Below are positions 10,176-25,189 of a DNA stretch of 64,000 nucleotides, piece by piece. Each line of letters begins with the position of its first letter. Position 1 is the first letter of the stretch. Source of the DNA: an uncultured Prevotellaceae bacterium (lineage in GTDB: Bacteria > Bacteroidota > Bacteroidia > Bacteroidales > Bacteroidaceae); assembly GCA_900314755.1 (NCBI GenBank), contig OMWH01000011.1, positions 1 to 64,000 of the forward strand. Direction: 5' to 3'. The position numbers and the translations under genes were made by a program. The notes below the pieces were generated by a model. The model saw only the letters and a program-made list of their open reading frames with translations. It was not told the DNA's origin and did no database searches.

Positions 10176-12259
10176 TGATGAATAGCAAGAGTTTTCCCCG
10201 TCTGATCTTTACTGCACTGCTGTTATCTGTCATGATAACTGCCTGTGACAAGGTGAAGAAGAGTCGTGAACCTAAGATGGCACATGCTGACAGCGTCATC
10301 TTCGATGTCGGTACGGCAAAAGACTATGAACGCATGCGTGCCTTATCCGACAGTTTTGAGTTGACGAAAGACATCTCCTCCCTCGATGCCAACCGTTGGC
10401 GTGGTGTCTCCTACTATCGTCAGGGACAGTATCGGCTGGCAGAGATTTACTATCGGAAGGCCCTGGAGAGCGACATCAAGTCGGAACAAGACTTGGTGAG
10501 TTATATTAAGGTGGCACGCCGTTTATCTGAACTCCTGCTCGTCAAAGGCGATTTTGAGGGTTCCTTGCGCATTGCCATCCCTGCTGTGGCGAAGATGGAC
10601 GAGAAAGGGGTCGGCTCTGACATTGACTATGCCATCCTGCTGAATAATATCGGGTGCTGCCAATTGAACCTTGGACGTGACGAAGAGGCTAATAAGAGTT
10701 TCCTCACAGCCCGTGGACATTATGCTAACCGTTGGCAGACAGACTCTACCAGTCGTGGTTTCCAAGAGGCGGTGATAGGAACGGTATATACTAGTATGGC
10801 GTATATCAACATGCGTCGCTATGCTGAGTCTATTTATTGGATTGACCGTACGGAGATGCTCCTTGACAAATACCGCCAGCGTCCAGATGCCCGTTCGGAG
10901 TATTTTGACGAGTATCAGGGACGTATAGAGATTATGCGTGCTGTGGCACTGCAAGGACTCGATAAACCCAAGGAGGCCCGTCAGGCTTATCTGGCTTTTC
11001 AGAAGACGAATTATTCGAAGACTGGACCTGGGCGTATCAATGCCAATGAATATCTGGTGGCAGCCCAACGCTATGCGGAAGCAGCAGATAACTATCAGGT
11101 ACTGGACAAAACGTTGCATGACTGGGGTATGGAAGCTTCTCTCGATAATATCCAGCTTTATATGTTGCCGAAATTCTTTGCCAACGATAAGGCAGGTCGT
11201 CGGGACTCTGCCCGTGCCATTGCAGAACGAATCTTCGAACTGCTTGACACAGCCATCGTCAATCAGAAGAACAGTGCCACTGCCGAACTGGCTACTATCT
11301 ACGATACGCAAGGAAAGGAAGCGGAGATCGCACTCCAACAGGCTAAGCTCAACAAGCAGAGACTTATCAGTACGGGTGTCGCCTTAGTGTTGGTAATTAT
11401 TTTCTTCATTGTCTACACTCTCCACCGCCGTCGCGCTACTCATCGTTTAGCTGCTGCTCATAACAAACTGGAAGAGGCTCACCAGAAACTGAAGGTTGCC
11501 TATGACCAGTTGGAGGAGACTACAGCTGCCAAAGAGCGTATTGAGAGTGAATTACGCATTGCCCGGAACATCCAGCAGTCTATCGTGCCTAATAAATTCC
11601 CTGAATATAATGGTCTCGACCTCTATGCTTATATGATGCCAGCCAAGGAAGTGGGTGGTGACCTGTACGACTATCTGTTAGATGACAAACATATCTATAT
11701 CTGTTTGGGAGACGTTTCTGGAAAGGGTGTTCCTGCCTCTCTCTTTATGGCACAGGCAGCCCGACTGTTCCGTGCCATGGCGAAACAGCAAATGATGCCT
11801 GCTGACATAGCCACCCGTCTGAATGACGAACTCTGCGAGGGTAATGAGAACGGTATGTTCGTTACCATGTTCTTGGCTTTGATTAATCTGGAGACGGGTA
11901 GCATGGACTTTTGTAATGCCGGACATAACCCTCCTGTCCTGGGTGACAAGTTCATGGAGATAGAAACCAATGCTCCCATTGGTTTATGGCCTGGACTGGA
12001 ATTTGTCGGTGAGCATATTGAAAATATCGAAGGAAAGTCGTTGTTCCTCTATAGCGATGGTCTCAACGAGGCTGAGAACAAGGATCAGGAACAGTTTGGT
12101 GACGATCATTTGTTGAGCATACTACATACCATGCATTTCAACAATGCCCGCCAACTCATCGAATATATGAAGGACGCTGTGGAAAAACACCGTAACGGTG
12201 CTTCTCCAAATGACGACTTGACGATGATGGAGCTGAAATTCAACAAGAGAAAGGAATGA
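10175..12259 (+). CDS. TPR lipoprotein with transmembrane helix, coiled coil and SpoIIE/PP2C phosphatase domain
   Basis: The 694-residue product begins with a lipobox signal peptide (ITAC, Cys25 or nearby). TPR-like helical repeats fill about 60-390, a transmembrane helix (about 394-414, VALVLVIIFFIVYT) crosses the inner membrane, a coiled coil lies at about 425-460, and a PPM/SpoIIE serine phosphatase domain occupies about 465-690. Its metal-binding motifs are GGDLYDY, LGDVSGKG, CNAGHNPP and LYSDGLNEA. It looks like a sensor with the TPR part outside and the phosphatase inside, possibly acting on an anti-sigma-factor antagonist or similar protein. It is embedded between sufD (1-nt overlap) and sufS (4-nt overlap), so it is made together with Fe-S assembly proteins. 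The target is unknown. Confidence 0.88.
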   Translation: MMNSKSFPRLIFTALLLSVMITACDKVKKSREPKMAHADSVIFDVGTAKDYERMRALSDSFELTKDISSLDANRWRGVSYYRQGQYRLAEIYYRKALESDIKSEQDLVSYIKVARRLSELLLVKGDFEGSLRIAIPAVAKMDEKGVGSDIDYAILLNNIGCCQLNLGRDEEANKSFLTARGHYANRWQTDSTSRGFQEAVIGTVYTSMAYINMRRYAESIYWIDRTEMLLDKYRQRPDARSEYFDEYQGRIEIMRAVALQGLDKPKEARQAYLAFQKTNYSKTGPGRINANEYLVAAQRYAEAADNYQVLDKTLHDWGMEASLDNIQLYMLPKFFANDKAGRRDSARAIAERIFELLDTAIVNQKNSATAELATIYDTQGKEAEIALQQAKLNKQRLISTGVALVLVIIFFIVYTLHRRRATHRLAAAHNKLEEAHQKLKVAYDQLEETTAAKERIESELRIARNIQQSIVPNKFPEYNGLDLYAYMMPAKEVGGDLYDYLLDDKHIYICLGDVSGKGVPASLFMAQAARLFRAMAKQQMMPADIATRLNDELCEGNENGMFVTMFLALINLETGSMDFCNAGHNPPVLGDKFMEIETNAPIGLWPGLEFVGEHIENIEGKSLFLYSDGLNEAENKDQEQFGDDHLLSILHTMHFNNARQLIEYMKDAVEKHRNGASPNDDLTMMELKFNKRKE

Positions 12260-13485
12260 GTAACTATAATATAAATAAGGTACGCGAAGACTTTCCCATC
12301 CTCTCTCGTGAGGTATATGGGAAATCTCTGGTCTATCTCGATAATGCTGCGACAACCCAAAAGCCTCTGTGTGTGTTAGATGCCATGCGAGAGGAATATC
12401 TCAATGTGAATGCTAATGTGCATCGAGGGGTACATTATCTCTCACAACAGGCTACTGATTTGCATGAGGCGGCACGAGAGAAAGTACGTCAGTTTATCCA
12501 TGCCCAGAAAACTGAGGAGATAGTCTTTACGCGTGGCACCACCGAGGCAATCAATCTGGTAGCTTCATCGTTCTGTGAGTCACAGATGAAGGAAGGGGAT
12601 GAGGTGCTGGTGACAGAGATGGAGCACCATTCGAATATCGTACCGTGGCAATTGCAAGCACAAAAGCGGGGCATCGTGGTGCGGCATCTGCCGATAACTG
12701 ACGACGGACGTTTGGTAAGTTGCGATGACATTGCGACTTACCTGACAGAGCGTACCAAACTACTCAGCATAGCTCATGTCAGCAATGTGCTTGGAACCAT
12801 CAATCCTGTGGCAGACATCATCAAGATAGCTCATGAACGGGGAATTCCTGTTTTGGTGGATGGCGCGCAGAGTGCACCCCATCTGAAGATAGACGTACAA
12901 GCCATGGATTGCGACTTTTTCGCTTTCAGTGGTCATAAGATGTATGGACCGACAGGTATTGGCGTACTTTATGGTAAGGAAAAATGGCTTGAGAAGCTGC
13001 CTCCCTATCAGGGTGGTGGTGAGATGATAGACAAGGTAACCTGGGAGCGTACCACCTTCGAGCGCCTGCCGTTTAAGTTTGAGGCAGGAACACCTGATTA
13101 TGTTGCCACTCATGGTCTTGCCCAAGCAATCGACTATATCAATGCTATTGGTCTCGATGCTATTGAAGCTCATGAGCAAGCACTTACGCGCTATTGCATG
13201 GAACAGCTCCAGACGATTGATGGAATGAAAATCTATGGTCCGCAATCGTCAATTGCCAAAGATGCTGTCGTCAGTTTCAATGTCGGCAACATCCATCATC
13301 TAGATTTGGGAACCCTGCTCGATCGTCTGGGTATTGCTGTGCGTACAGGGCACCATTGTGCCCAGCCACTGATGGAGCGCTTGGGAATACAAGGTACTGT
13401 CCGTGCTTCGTTTGCCCTCTATAATACAAAGGAGGAGATTGATGCCTTAGTGGCAGGCATTCGTCGTGTATCACAAATGTTTTGA
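12256..13485 (+). CDS. sufS: Cysteine desulfurase SufS
   Basis: This 409-residue PLP enzyme takes sulfur from cysteine for Fe-S assembly. The PLP lysine is Lys228 in SGHKMYGP, and the persulfide-forming cysteine is Cys368 in RTGHHCAQP. The sequence is of the type II (SufS) class, not IscS. It overlaps the phosphatase gene by ATGA and is followed by rnhB after 1 nt. No sufE or sufU partner gene is present in the window, so the sulfur shuttle must be encoded elsewhere. Confidence 0.96.
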   Translation: MSNYNINKVREDFPILSREVYGKSLVYLDNAATTQKPLCVLDAMREEYLNVNANVHRGVHYLSQQATDLHEAAREKVRQFIHAQKTEEIVFTRGTTEAINLVASSFCESQMKEGDEVLVTEMEHHSNIVPWQLQAQKRGIVVRHLPITDDGRLVSCDDIATYLTERTKLLSIAHVSNVLGTINPVADIIKIAHERGIPVLVDGAQSAPHLKIDVQAMDCDFFAFSGHKMYGPTGIGVLYGKEKWLEKLPPYQGGGEMIDKVTWERTTFERLPFKFEAGTPDYVATHGLAQAIDYINAIGLDAIEAHEQALTRYCMEQLQTIDGMKIYGPQSSIAKDAVVSFNVGNIHHLDLGTLLDRLGIAVRTGHHCAQPLMERLGIQGTVRASFALYNTKEEIDALVAGIRRVSQMF

Positions 13486-13486
13486 T

Positions 13487-14089
13487 ATGCTTGCGAGTTA
13501 TTATTATATAGGAAAGTTGGAAGCAGGATGCGATGAGGCTGGGCGTGGATGTCTGGCTGGCAGTGTTTATGCGGCTGCCGTTATCCTCCCTGAGGACTAT
13601 CATAATGAGGAACTTAACGATTCCAAACAGTTGACGGACAAACGGCGCAAAAAACTTCGCAAGATCATCGAGCACGATGCTGTGGCATGGGCAGTGGGTA
13701 TTGTCACCCCTGAGGAGATAGACAAAATCAATATCCTCAATGCTTCCATTTTGGCTATGCATCGTGCCTTGGACCAACTCAGAGTACGTCCCGAGGCTGT
13801 TATCGTGGATGGTAATCGCTTTAAGCCATATCAGGACCTGCCCTATACCACCATAGTCAAAGGGGATGGCAAGTACCTCTCAATAGCAGCAGCAAGTATT
13901 CTTGCTAAGACCTATCGTGATGACTATATGGACCGTCTTGCGGAGGAATATCCGCAATACGACTGGCTCTCAAACAAGGGTTATCCCACAAAAAAACACC
14001 GGGAGGCAATCCGACAGTATGGTATCACTCCCTACCACCGCAAGTCTTTTAATCTGTTGGGTGACGGACAATTATCCTTTGATTTCTAA
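13487..14089 (+). CDS. rnhB: Ribonuclease HII
   Basis: RNase HII removes RNA from RNA-DNA hybrids and misincorporated ribonucleotides. The motif CDEAGRG gives the acidic residues Asp16 and Glu17, and VIVDG gives Asp108, all at expected places. I chose the ATG at 13487, 1 nt after the sufS stop, which gives 200 residues, the usual family length. The in-frame ATG at 13466 would add seven residues inside sufS. Confidence 0.95.
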   Translation: MLASYYYIGKLEAGCDEAGRGCLAGSVYAAAVILPEDYHNEELNDSKQLTDKRRKKLRKIIEHDAVAWAVGIVTPEEIDKINILNASILAMHRALDQLRVRPEAVIVDGNRFKPYQDLPYTTIVKGDGKYLSIAAASILAKTYRDDYMDRLAEEYPQYDWLSNKGYPTKKHREAIRQYGITPYHRKSFNLLGDGQLSFDF

Positions 14090-14101
14090 AAATTGAAAAA
14101 T

Positions 14102-15691
14102 ATGACTTTACATTGCCTTTTCCTCGCTACCGTAGCATCTTTGCTAAGCCTCTTCGACCAGAAACAGGATGTAGCATCTGCAAACCAGTTCTTCCAACAG
14201 CTCGATCATGAGCAATTTACAGACAGCAAGATACAGTTTACCAATGATGTTCCTGTTGACTCCCTGCAGCAACAGGTATGGTACTGGGCTGCGGAATGGC
14301 TCTATGCCCAGCAGGACTACGAGCAAGCAGAGCAGTATGCGTTGAAGGCGCTGAAGAAATATCATCCACAGAACCCAGAACTGGCAGACTGTCAGAACAC
14401 CTTAGCCTGCATATATGTCAGACTGAGTGACTTCACGAAGGCGGCAGACTATGCCCGGCAGAGTGTGAAAATAGTCATGCGGGGTGGTAACCACGATGAC
14501 ATCTCGTCGAGTCTCAATACCTTGGCAGGAATCTATATGGCAGGCTATCAAGCAAAAGAAGCTGAACAAATCATCCTGCAGGCAATCGACCATGCTAATC
14601 AGGTGGACAATCCAGGGCGCAAGGCAATCATTCTGGGTATGGCATCAGAAATATATCATTCCTTGAGTAACGATCAGAAAGCACTCAGTTATGCTGAGGA
14701 GGCGATTAAGATAGAAAAGAAATTGGGGCGTCAACCCAAACTCGCTATCCGGTTGTCGCAGAAGGGATCTGCTCTGCTTGGTCTACATCGTTATAAGGAA
14801 GCGGAGGAAATTTATCGACAGGTAGTACCTGAGTTGAAAGAGATGGGCAACTACCACTCTTATGCCATTGCCTTGAACCAACTGGGTATGTCACTGATCG
14901 GACAGGAACGCTACCGTGAGGCAATACCATATTATCAAGAGGCAGCCAGCCTTTTCTCGAAGATGGGAGACCTCTACAACGAGATTCATTCGCATCGTGG
15001 ACTTTATGAGAGCTACTGGAAACTGAATCCCGACTCTGCGAAGATAGAATTGGATTATTTTGACCTGCTTAAGGATTCGCTCTATAAACAGTCCACCGCT
15101 CAGGCGCTCTCACGTTATCATGCTGAGTTTGAGAACAACCGGTTGCAACAGGAGAATGAGGAGATGCGTGCGACCCATCGCACTACTATCCTCATTGCCA
15201 TTGCTGTCATCCTGGTCCTCACATTACTTGGCTGGTGGTATGTACGACGTATTCACCAGAAGGAGAAAGAGCATGTTGAAGCATTGATGCGCGAGATTGA
15301 ACAATTGCGGAAAGAGACTGTGTCAAACCAACAAAGTGCTGATGCCCCCCCTGCAACTCTGATACCAGACGAGGACAGAAAGTTTCTCATGCGCGTTGTC
15401 GAGGTGGTCAACGAGGGGATGGCTGCAGGACAGATTAGCGTAGAGAATATCGCTTCAGGGTTGAATATGAGTACACAGACCTTCCGTCGCCGTTTGCAGA
15501 TGACTGCTGGTGAGACACCTAAGGCTTTCATCTCAGCAATTCAGATGGAGAAAGCGGGTAAGCTGCTGAAGGAGAATCCCGACCTCTCTATTCTTGACAT
15601 CGCTATGCATTGCGGTTTCGAGGAAGCAAGTTCCTTTGCCCATACCTTCAAGCGTGTTTTTGGTGTGTCACCTTCGCAATATCGCAATTAA
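14102..15691 (+). CDS. TPR-containing transmembrane regulator with AraC-type DNA-binding domain
   Basis: The 529-residue product begins with a signal peptide or N-terminal anchor, then TPR repeats (about 45-330, several clear A/Y-rich helix pairs). A transmembrane helix (about 360-382, TILIAIAVILVLTLLGWW), a short coiled coil and a C-terminal AraC/XylS helix-turn-helix (about 435-529, ending GVSPSQYRN) follow. Such Bacteroidota proteins put the sensing TPR part in the periplasm and the DNA-binding domain in the cytoplasm. The ligand and target genes are unknown. The ATG at 14102 is preferred over an upstream TTG in frame. It is the last gene of the suf string, 12 nt after rnhB. Confidence 0.87.
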   Translation: MTLHCLFLATVASLLSLFDQKQDVASANQFFQQLDHEQFTDSKIQFTNDVPVDSLQQQVWYWAAEWLYAQQDYEQAEQYALKALKKYHPQNPELADCQNTLACIYVRLSDFTKAADYARQSVKIVMRGGNHDDISSSLNTLAGIYMAGYQAKEAEQIILQAIDHANQVDNPGRKAIILGMASEIYHSLSNDQKALSYAEEAIKIEKKLGRQPKLAIRLSQKGSALLGLHRYKEAEEIYRQVVPELKEMGNYHSYAIALNQLGMSLIGQERYREAIPYYQEAASLFSKMGDLYNEIHSHRGLYESYWKLNPDSAKIELDYFDLLKDSLYKQSTAQALSRYHAEFENNRLQQENEEMRATHRTTILIAIAVILVLTLLGWWYVRRIHQKEKEHVEALMREIEQLRKETVSNQQSADAPPATLIPDEDRKFLMRVVEVVNEGMAAGQISVENIASGLNMSTQTFRRRLQMTAGETPKAFISAIQMEKAGKLLKENPDLSILDIAMHCGFEEASSFAHTFKRVFGVSPSQYRN

Positions 15692-15693
15692 AA

Positions 15694-15717
15694 GAGGTAC
15701 CTTTATTGAGGTACCTC
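15694..15717. terminator. Bidirectional terminator between convergent genes
   Basis: GAGGTACC (15694-15701) and GGTACCTC (15710-15717) form a perfect 8-bp stem with an 8-nt loop. The minus-strand reading is followed by TTTTAATT, and the plus-strand reading by a weaker T-containing run. It lies between the AraC-type gene and the convergent dehydrogenase. Confidence 0.65.
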
Positions 15718-15745
15718 CTATTCTATAATTTGTGGATGGTAGATG

Positions 15746-16543
15746 TTATTTTGGCTGTTTGCCGATATAAGCAAGAATACCACCATCAACATAAAGGATA
15801 TGCCCGTTGACGGCATCAGAAGCCTTAGAGGCAAGGAATACAGCGGGACCACCCAGTTCATCGGGGTCCAGCCAGCGTCCTGCAGGAGTCTTGGCGCAGA
15901 TGAAGGAGTCGAACGGATGGCGGCTACCATCAGGTTGACGCTCACGGAGGGGAGCAGTCTGTGGGGTAGCGATATAACCAGGACCGATAGCGTTGCACTG
16001 GATATTATACTCACCATATTCGGAGCAGATGTTGCGGGTAAGCATCTTCAGACCACCTTTGGCGGCTGCATATGCACTGACCGTCTCACGACCCAGTTCT
16101 GACATCATTGAACAGATATTGATAATCTTACCCTCGCGACGTTCCATCATCTCTGGGATGACAGCCTTTGTCATGATGAAAGGACCAACGAGGTCGATGT
16201 CAATGACCTGCTGGAATTCCTCGCGTTTCATCTCATGCATAGGAATACGCTTGATGATACCTGCATTGTTAACGAGAATGTCAATCTTACCTAATTCACG
16301 ACGGATGTCAGCCACCATTTTGTTGACCTCCTCCTCGTTGGTGACATCACAGATGTAGCCGTGTGCCTCGATACCCTTTGCCTTGTATTCCGCAAGTGCT
16401 TTATCCAAGTGCTCTTGTCCACGGCAGTTAAAGGCGATCTTTGCACCGGCATTAGCCAGTGCCTCAGCGATAGAGAAACCAATGCCATAGGCGGCACCAG
16501 TGACAAGTGCCGTCTTTCCCTCTAATGAAAAAATGTTTGCCAT
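15746..16543 (-). CDS. SDR-family gluconate 5-dehydrogenase-like oxidoreductase
   Basis: This 265-residue classical short-chain dehydrogenase has the NAD(P)-binding TGAAYGIG near 16-23, NNAG near 92, and the catalytic Tyr158/Lys162 pair (YAAAK). The C-terminus (VNGHILYVDGG) and overall form resemble Bacteroidota proteins annotated as gluconate 5-dehydrogenase or KduD-type 2-keto-3-deoxygluconate dehydrogenase. The likely reaction is reversible oxidation of gluconate or a related sugar acid in the cytoplasm. It stands alone between convergent and unrelated genes. The exact substrate cannot be read from sequence. Confidence 0.85.
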   Translation of the reverse strand: MANIFSLEGKTALVTGAAYGIGFSIAEALANAGAKIAFNCRGQEHLDKALAEYKAKGIEAHGYICDVTNEEEVNKMVADIRRELGKIDILVNNAGIIKRIPMHEMKREEFQQVIDIDLVGPFIMTKAVIPEMMERREGKIINICSMMSELGRETVSAYAAAKGGLKMLTRNICSEYGEYNIQCNAIGPGYIATPQTAPLRERQPDGSRHPFDSFICAKTPAGRWLDPDELGGPAVFLASKASDAVNGHILYVDGGILAYIGKQPK

Positions 16544-16584
16544 AGTTGTACTGTTTTTATTTGTTTTAGTTTATATCTATTCTG

Positions 16585-16592
16585 CAAAGGTA
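16585..16592 (-). promoter_or_regulatory. -7 promoter box of the SDR dehydrogenase gene
   Basis: The minus strand carries TACCTTTG, a match to TAnnTTTG, 42 nt upstream of the start codon. No convincing TTTG -33 box was found. Confidence 0.5.
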
Positions 16593-16628
16593 GTCATTTT
16601 CTTGGAACTCCTCCCTTTCTGTCATACG

Positions 16629-16653
16629 TTTTAAGTTTGATTAATACTTAAAA
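16629..16653 (-). terminator. AT-rich hairpin at the end of the susA operon
   Basis: TTTTAAGT and ACTTAAAA form an 8-bp inverted repeat with a 9-nt loop that includes the susA stop codon. The flanking A and T runs suit a weak intrinsic terminator. The low GC of the stem makes this uncertain. Confidence 0.35.
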
Positions 16654-18513
16654 TTCCAGAATCAATGATTGACGGGGGCGTAGTGCCAGATCGGAAGACA
16701 GGTCGTAATACCTTCCTGTGAGGATGTCTTTCGCCCGTTTAGTGTCTCCAATCACCTCAGCATAGCGCTTGACTTCCATCGTGGCAGGCTTGCTGGTGCC
16801 GTTGAGGATGGTGAGTGCCGTCCTGCCTTGGTATTGGCGGGCGATGACGTAGATGCCTGCATAGGGGATGAACTGGGTCATCGTACCTTTGATAATCACG
16901 TCGTTACCCTGTCGCCAGTGCAGCAGTCGACTGGTCCATCGGAACATGTCCTGCTCCGCCCTGGTGCGTCCCTCCTTCGTGAAGGCGTTACGCTTGTCGC
17001 CCGGGAAACCGCCTGGGAAGTCCTTGCGCACGTTGCCGTCGGTCACTTCCTTGGTACCGTTCATCAGGATCTCAGTGCCATAGTAGATCTGTGGGATGCG
17101 TTTGACGGTCAACAACAAGGCGAGTGCCTGTTTGAGGGCAAGGGTGTCGTGTCCGTTCCCCAAGAAACGGTCGGTATCGTGGTTGTCGATAAACGCCATG
17201 ACCGACGAGGGATCGGGGTAGAGGAAGTCGTATACAAACGAGTGATAGATGCGGTTCAGACCATTCCACCAGTCGTCTGTTTCTTCATTCTTCGCTTTGT
17301 TGAGTTTGTCGAAGAACGAGAAGTCCATGACGGTCTTCAGGTAACTGTTATCCTTAGAGAGTTTGCTGTCCTTCTGCCAGGCAGCGGTATAGGCAGGATC
17401 GGTAACCCATGTCTCACCAACCGTATTGAAATAGGGATATTCCTCGTCGAGTTCCTTCATCCACTGTGCCATGGCATCAGCATAGGCATAGGGATAGGTG
17501 TCCATGCGGATGCCGTCGATACCCACGGTCTCTATCCACCAGATACTGTTCTGGATGAGATAGCGCATCAGGTGCGGGTTATGCTGGTTGAGGTCGGGCA
17601 TGGTAGGTACGAACCAACCCTCTGTCGTCTCTTTCAGGTCTATCTTGGAGGCATAAGGGTCTTTGACGGGTGTCAGTTTATAACTGGTCTGCAGGTACTT
17701 GCTCTTCTGCTCGTCCTTGAGCCATTCTGGGGTGTTCAACCAGTCTTTCGACGGCATGTCCTTCGTCCAAGGGTGCTCGAAACCAGAGTGGTTGAAGATC
17801 ATGTCCATCACCACCTTCAGTCCCTTGGCATGCGCCCCGTCCACCAGTCGGCGGTAGTCCTCGTTCGTTCCGAAACGGGGGTCTACCTTATAATAGTCGG
17901 TGGTGGCATAGCCATGGTAGGTGGAGAACCCGTTCTCCGAGTCAGGGGAGTCGTTCTCCAGGATGGGTGTCAACCACAATGCCGTGACTCCGAGTTCACA
18001 GAAATAGTCCAGGTGCTCACGGATACCGTTCAGGTCGCCCCCGTGTCGCAACGACGGCTGACTGCGGTCCTCCTTATAAGGGCGCATACCCTTTACCTGT
18101 GGGTTATGCCCGGCACCCTGCGCAAAACGGTCGGGCATCAGCATATAGAGCACGTCAGCATTGGTGAAACCCTTATGCTGACTGCCCTTCTTCTCCCGTG
18201 CCTTGAGGGGATAGTCCACTTTCTGCTTGTCAAACTTCAGTGTCATCGTGCCAGGCTGTGCTCCCTGGAGGTTCATATAGACCAGTAGGTAGTTGGGAGA
18301 GTCGAGGCGTACCACACTGTCGATACGCACCCCGGGATAGTCGGTCGTCACCTCCTTGACAGCGGCAATCCCTTTACCATACACCATCAACTGCAGTTGG
18401 GGGTTCTTCATCCCTACATACCAGTCGGTGGGGTCTATCTTGTCGATTTTCACTGCAGCGCTCATACTTAGTAATTGTAATGTAAGAAGTCCTAATAATA
18501 TTGTCCGTTTCAT
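16648..18513 (-). CDS. susA: SusA-like GH13 neopullulanase/alpha-amylase
   Basis: The 621-residue periplasmic enzyme has a signal peptide at about 1-19, an N-terminal beta-sandwich (about 20-115) as in neopullulanases, and a GH13 barrel. The catalytic residues are Asp338 (GIRMDT), Glu367 (VGETW) and Asp446 (DNHDTDR). It matches SusA of the Bacteroides starch system, which cuts imported maltooligosaccharides in the periplasm. It is the last gene of the malQ-susB-pullulanase-susA string, 13 nt after the pullulanase stop. Confidence 0.92.
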   Translation of the reverse strand: MKRTILLGLLTLQLLSMSAAVKIDKIDPTDWYVGMKNPQLQLMVYGKGIAAVKEVTTDYPGVRIDSVVRLDSPNYLLVYMNLQGAQPGTMTLKFDKQKVDYPLKAREKKGSQHKGFTNADVLYMLMPDRFAQGAGHNPQVKGMRPYKEDRSQPSLRHGGDLNGIREHLDYFCELGVTALWLTPILENDSPDSENGFSTYHGYATTDYYKVDPRFGTNEDYRRLVDGAHAKGLKVVMDMIFNHSGFEHPWTKDMPSKDWLNTPEWLKDEQKSKYLQTSYKLTPVKDPYASKIDLKETTEGWFVPTMPDLNQHNPHLMRYLIQNSIWWIETVGIDGIRMDTYPYAYADAMAQWMKELDEEYPYFNTVGETWVTDPAYTAAWQKDSKLSKDNSYLKTVMDFSFFDKLNKAKNEETDDWWNGLNRIYHSFVYDFLYPDPSSVMAFIDNHDTDRFLGNGHDTLALKQALALLLTVKRIPQIYYGTEILMNGTKEVTDGNVRKDFPGGFPGDKRNAFTKEGRTRAEQDMFRWTSRLLHWRQGNDVIIKGTMTQFIPYAGIYVIARQYQGRTALTILNGTSKPATMEVKRYAEVIGDTKRAKDILTGRYYDLSSDLALRPRQSLILEF

Positions 18514-18526
18514 ATATGTTGGTATT

Positions 18527-25135
<6,609 letters not shown>

Positions 25136-25170
25136 ATCGTCTATATTTTAGTGATGTTTTGTTATAATCA

Positions 25171-25184
25171 TGCAATCGTTTGCG
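25171..25184. promoter_or_regulatory. LacI-type operator upstream of malQ
   Basis: TGCAATCGTTTGCG matches the perfect palindrome TGCAAACGTTTGCA found at 27678 in 12 of 14 positions, with the central CG conserved. It lies in the 54-nt gap between the transporter gene and malQ. No clear TAnnTTTG box accompanies it, so a regulatory effect here is inference. Confidence 0.6.
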
Positions 25185-25189
25185 CGTCT

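Noticed and set aside
13466..13486. Upstream start for rnhB
   Set aside because: It would lie inside sufS; the ATG at 13487 follows the sufS stop by 1 nt and yields the usual length.
16828..18288. 486-residue open frame on the plus strand antisense to susA
   Set aside because: It is a shadow of the GH13 gene, lacks any family motif, signal or promoter, and its composition follows from the codon use of the opposite strand.
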